Assembly: GCF_000717345.1 (NCBI RefSeq)
Contig: NZ_JNZA01000016.1
Span: 106,169-170,168 of the forward strand
Origin: Streptomyces lydicus
Lineage (GTDB): Bacteria > Actinomycetota > Actinomycetes > Streptomycetales > Streptomycetaceae
Direction: 5' to 3'
DNA: 64,000 nucleotides
A program made the position numbers and the translations under genes. The notes under the pieces were generated by a model. That model worked only from the letters and a program-made list of their open reading frames with translations. It was not told where the DNA came from and ran no database searches. This document shows, piece after piece, positions 60,478-64,000 of this stretch (positions are counted from its first letter, which is position 1; each line of letters begins with the position of its first letter).

Positions 60478-60702
60478 GTGAACCAGCGGTACCCACAGCT
60501 CGAAATGGGTGCCGAGTTGCTCGGCCACGCGCGCGCCATGCTCAATGACCGCCGGGCCTCGAACGGTGAGCTGCGCCACCTGGGTGAGCGGCTGACCGAG
60601 GCACTCTGCGACGTGCTGCGGATCGCGCAGAGCAGAGGTGCGGCCGGTCTCCCCGGGCGGGAAGTCCGGGGTGATCGTCCGGGTCGGGGAGGCGGGGGCT
60701 GA
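60478..60702 (+). CDS. Small conserved-looking protein, 74 aa
   Basis: A short frame with helical, gene-like composition in its first 50 residues (NQRYPQLEMGAELLGHARAMLNDRRASNGELRHLGERLTEALCDVL...; keys are Leu/Glu/Arg at heptad spacing) and a Gly/Arg-rich tail. GTG 60478 is chosen because the sequence before it is not protein-like. I recall no characterised relative; similar short proteins occur in Streptomyces. Confidence is limited by the absence of a clear ribosome site. Confidence 0.5.
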   Translation: MNQRYPQLEMGAELLGHARAMLNDRRASNGELRHLGERLTEALCDVLRIAQSRGAAGLPGREVRGDRPGRGGGG

Positions 60703-60803
60703 CTTAGGGTGGGGGCGTCGGCCGTACGTACGACGGGCGGGGCAGGCGTCGCCTGTGGGTGCGGCCGGTGCCCCTGGTCAACACGCACGGCAGGAGTCCG
60801 GCA

Positions 60804-61583
60804 GTGGCAGAGCGCAAGCCGATCGAGTCATGGCTCACCGACATGGACGGCGTCCTGATGCACGAGGGGGTCCCGGTCCCCGGGGCGGAGGCATTCATCA
60901 AGCGCCTGCGTGACTCGGGCAAGCCCTTCCTCGTACTGACCAACAACTCCATCTACACCCCGCGTGACCTGCACGCCCGGCTCAACCGGATCGGGCTGGA
61001 CGTGCCCTGGGAGTCGATCTGGACGTCCGCGCTGGCCACCGCGCAGTTCCTCGATGATCAGCGTCCCGGCGGCACCGCGTACGTCATCGGTGAGGCGGGG
61101 CTGACCACCGCCCTGCACGACATCGGCTACGTCCTGACCGACCACGACCCCGATTACGTCGTGCTCGGAGAAACTCGAACGTACAGCTTCGAGGCGCTGA
61201 CGAAGGCGATCCGGCTCATCGAGGCCGGCGCCCGGTTCATCGCGACGAACCCCGACGAGACCGGCCCGTCGCCCCAGGGGCCGCTGCCCGCGACCGGCTC
61301 GGTGGCCGCGCTGATCACCAAGGCGACGGGCGTCGCCCCGTACTTCGTCGGCAAGCCGAATCCGCTGATGATGCGGCACGGACTGAACGCCATCGGCGCC
61401 CACTCCGAGACCTCCGCGATGATCGGCGACCGGATGGACACCGACATGCTGGCCGGACTGGAGGCGGGCATGGAGACGTTCCTGGTGCTCACGGGGCTGA
61501 CCCGGCCCGAGGAGATCGAACGGCACCCCTACCGGCCCTCCCGGGTCGTGGACTCGATCGCGGACCTCATCGACCTGGTCTGA
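60804..61583 (+). CDS. NagD-like HAD superfamily phosphatase
   Basis: 259 residues of the HAD-IIA group. Motif [23 protein letters not shown] gives nucleophile and acid/base Asp; motif [14 protein letters not shown]; the C-terminal motifs [10 protein letters not shown] and [26 protein letters not shown] complete the active site. Relatives act on nucleotide or sugar phosphates. AGGAG precedes GTG 60804 by 7 nt. The symbol nagD is not assigned because the substrate is unknown. Confidence 0.93.
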   Translation: MAERKPIESWLTDMDGVLMHEGVPVPGAEAFIKRLRDSGKPFLVLTNNSIYTPRDLHARLNRIGLDVPWESIWTSALATAQFLDDQRPGGTAYVIGEAGLTTALHDIGYVLTDHDPDYVVLGETRTYSFEALTKAIRLIEAGARFIATNPDETGPSPQGPLPATGSVAALITKATGVAPYFVGKPNPLMMRHGLNAIGAHSETSAMIGDRMDTDMLAGLEAGMETFLVLTGLTRPEEIERHPYRPSRVVDSIADLIDLV

Positions 61584-61688
61584 GCGCCGGGTGGGGCCCC
61601 GGCTCCACCCGAATGGCGCAGGCCAGGGCCACACCGGGATGCGGCCGGGCGGGCGCGGGCGGACCTTCGGAGGGATCGGAGGTTCACC

Positions 61689-62087
61689 ATGCGCTCACCG
61701 CTTCTTACGCTGTGCGCCGCGGCCGCGGCCTGCGCGGTGACGGCGGCGCCCGCGTACCCCGTGGCAGCATCCGGCGCCGGGACCACAGCGGTCCGCGTCA
61801 CCCCGGGCCCGGCCCCCGCCGGCTGCCCGGCCGGCCCCCGCGTCACCCCCTGCGGCTCCGCAGCGGCCCCCGCCCGGCCGGCGGCCCTCGCCGGCGTCCT
61901 GCCGCTCACCCGGTCCGAGCCCCCCGGCCCGCCGGCCGAGGCGTCCGCGCGCGGCGAGCTGAGCAGCACCTCGGCCGTCGGCCTGGTGCTGGCCGGCGGC
62001 GCCGTCCTGGTCATCGCCGGGCAGCTGCTCCGGCTCCGGCTGCGGCTGCGCCGCGAACGGCAGGGCGACGCAGCCGATGAACGATGA
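61689..62087 (+). CDS. Exported small protein next to a sortase-like gene
   Basis: 132 residues. Signal peptide (about 1-27), then a Pro/Gly/Ala-rich stretch with two cysteines (GCPAG, TPCGS), and one C-terminal membrane segment (STSAVGLVLAGGAVLVIAGQLLRL) with a basic tail. This is a small cell-wall or membrane-anchored protein type seen beside sortase genes in actinobacteria. Its stop overlaps the sortase-like gene by 11 nt. No LPxTG motif is present before the C-terminal helix. Confidence 0.82.
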   Translation: MRSPLLTLCAAAAACAVTAAPAYPVAASGAGTTAVRVTPGPAPAGCPAGPRVTPCGSAAAPARPAALAGVLPLTRSEPPGPPAEASARGELSSTSAVGLVLAGGAVLVIAGQLLRLRLRLRRERQGDAADER

Positions 62088-62790
62088 GGAGCCGGGGCGG
62101 CCCCGCCCGGGGCAGCTGCTCACCGGTGTGACCTGGGTGGTTCTGCTGCTCGGCCTGTGGCTGTGGGGCCGCGACCTGTCGGGCGGAGGAGCGGCGGCGC
62201 AGCTCGCCACGACGGGCGATGTCGCCGCCGTCGGGCGCCCGTGGGGCCGGCCGGCGCCCCCGCAGGCGCACGTCCCGGTGCCCGCGCCCGCCGCGGTGCG
62301 GCCACGCCGGATCACCCTCGGCGCCGGCGACGTACGGGGCGCCGGCATCGTCGAGCGCGACCCCGGCCGGGACGGCGCCCTCGCCCCGCCGGCCGCCGCG
62401 GACATCGTCGGCTGGTACGCGGACGGACCGCAGCCGGGCGAGGCGGGTGCCGCGCTGCTCGTCGGCCGGGCCGACGCGGACGCCGGCGCCGCACCCGCCG
62501 TCTTCCGCTCGCTGACCGGTGTCAGACCGGGGGAGCGGGTGGAGATCCGCCGCTCCGACGGCAGTACGGTCCGGTTCGCCGTCGAGGACGTCCGGCTCTT
62601 CGACCGCCGCCACTTCGACGTCCACCGGGCCCGCGCCGTCCGTGCGCGCGGCCGCGCCGAACTCCGGCTGATCGGCAGCGGCGTCCGCCCGGCAGGGCGC
62701 GGCTCCCGCGGCGGCCACGGGGAGGCCGCAGTGGTCGTGGTCTCCGGCTACCTGACGAGCTACCAGCCGCCGTCCGGCGGTCGTGACTGA
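62077..62790 (+). CDS. Class F sortase-like protein lacking catalytic Cys and His
   Basis: 237 residues. One N-terminal membrane helix (about 18-30), a Pro-rich linker and a sortase-F-like beta domain: ADIVGWYADGPQPGEAGAALLVG followed by VRPGERVEIRRSDGSTVRFAVEDVRLFDRRHF and ELRLIGSG. In active class F enzymes the first block ends VGHVDS and the second ELRLITCGG. Here the His position is Arg131 and the Cys position is Ser201. The protein is therefore probably a non-catalytic sortase relative, or the fold has been reused. It overlaps the upstream gene by 11 nt. Confidence 0.85.
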   Translation: MNDEEPGRPRPGQLLTGVTWVVLLLGLWLWGRDLSGGGAAAQLATTGDVAAVGRPWGRPAPPQAHVPVPAPAAVRPRRITLGAGDVRGAGIVERDPGRDGALAPPAAADIVGWYADGPQPGEAGAALLVGRADADAGAAPAVFRSLTGVRPGERVEIRRSDGSTVRFAVEDVRLFDRRHFDVHRARAVRARGRAELRLIGSGVRPAGRGSRGGHGEAAVVVVSGYLTSYQPPSGGRD

Positions 62791-62832
62791 GACGTCTCGC
62801 GAGCCCTGCGAACGCCCTCCGTCAAGTCCCGT

Positions 62833-62867
62833 AGCGGCCCTGTGGACAGCTTGTCCACAGGGCCGCT
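62833..62867 (+). terminator. Strong terminator before the GH6 gene
   Basis: A perfect 16-bp stem (AGCGGCCCTGTGGACA / TGTCCACAGGGCCGCT) around a 3-nt loop, 42 nt past the sortase-like gene and 81 nt before the GH6 start. Confidence 0.85.
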
Positions 62868-62948
62868 CGGGCGCGGAGGGGGTGTGCCACGATGGATGCG
62901 GCCGGTGATCAGGAGCCGGTCAACTCCCGTACTCCGAGGGGGGAGTGG

Positions 62949-63942
62949 ATGTACGGCAAAACCCGCAGGGCCGCGGTGGGGGCACTGGTCGTGCTGCTCG
63001 CCGGCTGCTCCGCGAACGGTGGTGACAGCGGCAAGGAAGGCAGCGACGGCGCCCCGGGCCGACCGGGCCAGCGCCCCAAGTCCGTCGCGCCGTACTGGGT
63101 CAACCCGGACAGCAGAGCCGCCCGTCAGGTCCTCGCCTACGACAAGGAGGGCCGGGCCGCGGACGCCCGCACCGTCGACCGGATCGCGCGCCAGCCGGTC
63201 GCCGAATGGATCGGCGTCGACGACCCGCAGGGCGAGGCCCGCGGCTTCACCGAAGCGGCCGCCAAGGCCGACCGCGAGGCGCTCCTCGTCCTCTACGACA
63301 TCCCGCACCGCGACTGCGGCAGATATTCGAAGGGCGGCGCCGCCGACGGCAATGCCTACCGCGCCTGGCTGGACGGCGTCCTCAAGGGCATCGGCGACCG
63401 CGCCGCCACCGTCGTCCTGGAACCCGACGCGCTGCCGCACCTCGTGGACCGCTGCACGCCCCAGCAGTTCCAGGAGGAGCGCTACGCCCTGCTGACCGAG
63501 GCGGTCGGCAAGCTCAAGGCGCTGCCGCACACCAAGGTGTATCTGGACGCCGGCAACCCGCACTGGATCAAGGATCCGCGCGCGATGGCCGAACCGCTGC
63601 GGCGCGCCGGCATCGACCGGGCCGACGGCTTCGCGCTGAACATCTCCAACTACCAGACCACCGAGGAGAACGCGGCGTACGGCAAGAAGCTGTCCGGGCT
63701 GGTCGGCGGCAAGCACTTCGTCATCGACACCAGCCGCAACGGCAACGGCCCGGCCCCCGGCGGGGACGATCCGGAGAACTGGTGCAACCCGCCCGGCCGC
63801 GCCCTGGGCACCCCACCGACGACCAGGACCGGCGACCCCCTGATAGCGGCCTACCTCTGGATCAAACGCCCCGGTGAGTCCGACGGCACCTGCAAGGGCG
63901 GCCCCAACGCGGGCGCATGGTGGCCCGCCTACGCCCTGAAGC
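62949..63942 (+). CDS. GH6 glycoside hydrolase, lipoprotein (3' end missing)
   Basis: About 331 residues are visible. Signal peptide with lipobox LAGC (Cys20), a Gly/Ser/Pro-rich linker to about residue 44, then a GH6 (cellobiohydrolase/endoglucanase) domain. Catalytic-region motifs: LYDIPHRDCG (Asp122), VVLEPDALPHLVDRC (Asp160), YLDAGNPHWIKDP, FALNISNYQTT and FVIDTSRNGNGP...ENWCNPPGRALGT. ATG 62949 follows AGGGGGGAGTGG. The reading frame is open into the adapter at 63943, so the last residues are lost; GH6 proteins usually end about ten residues after AWWPxYAL. Confidence 0.93.
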
Positions 63943-64000
63943 CTGTCTCTTATACACATCTCCGAGCCCACGAGACTCCTGAGCATCTCGTATGCCGTCT
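63943..64000. other. Illumina Nextera/P7 adapter (sequencing artefact)
   Basis: The last 58 bases read CTGTCTCTTATACACATCT, then CCGAGCCCACGAGAC, TCCTGAGC (the i7 index sequence N704) and ATCTCGTATGCCGTCT. This is the transposase end plus P7 primer, not Streptomyces DNA. The genomic sequence ends at about 63942. Translating the reverse strand gives the known artefact LVGSEMCIRDR. Confidence 0.97.

Noticed and set aside
62760..63986. Long open frame on the minus strand starting MLRSLVGSEMCIRDR
   Set aside because: Its start lies in the Nextera/P7 adapter and its body is the antisense of the GH6 gene; a known contamination artefact.

Overview
The window is high-GC actinobacterial DNA. Codon use (G/C in third positions), frequent GTG starts, ATGA stop/start overlaps, sortase E, DUF1707, DUF445 and DUF3618 proteins, and a DasR-type dre operator all point to Streptomyces. 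The right end is the end of a sequencing contig: the last 58 bases are an Illumina Nextera/P7 adapter, not genome.

Layout. 1-5540: GlcNAc PTS genes diverging from a dre operator, then rph, a small lipoprotein, rdgB, a tRNA-Leu and two translationally coupled HNH-endonuclease paralogues. 5680-13420: ProP-type transporter, an exported protein with an orphan histidine kinase, Bcp peroxiredoxin, a GroES-like protein, an SMR exporter behind a guanidine-III riboswitch, and a class A PBP. 13712-22925: an ABC-2 exporter, envelope proteins (DUF1707, SGNH hydrolase, DUF445, sortase E) and a DUF3311/sodium-solute symporter pair. 22903-27700: a putative transmembrane redox module (secreted-repeat lipoprotein, NuoF/ferredoxin fusion, b-type membrane protein) opposite a PucR-like regulator, then about 1 kb without a convincing gene.

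29579-43651 is the most interesting segment: a probable specialised-metabolite cluster. One unit encodes a PF10014-type 2OG-Fe dioxygenase, a methionyl-tRNA-synthetase-like enzyme, an IucD/SidA-type lysine N-hydroxylase, a WD40-TIR-like protein and an EamA exporter. A second unit encodes an EamA exporter, two proteins I do not recognise, an ABM-like protein, a PLP decarboxylase, a bicupin and a DJ-1/PfpI protein. A divergent LysR gene lies at the edge. N-hydroxylase + MetRS-like + cupin is the signature of hydrazine (N-N bond) formation, but here the cupin is not fused to the MetRS-like protein. No NRPS or PKS carrier is present.

43733-53639: secreted DUF1996 and DUF4142 proteins, an acyl-CoA synthetase, a YidC-like insertase, an FAH-family hydrolase, a nested palindromic intergenic element, and a Gfo/Idh/MocA oxidoreductase opposite a ROK regulator. 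53693-60419: a phosphonate (probably 2-aminoethylphosphonate-type) uptake and degradation operon behind a GntR/UTRA regulator. 60478-63942: a small protein, a NagD-like HAD phosphatase, a sortase-F-like protein lacking both key catalytic residues, and a GH6 lipoprotein cut off by the contig end.
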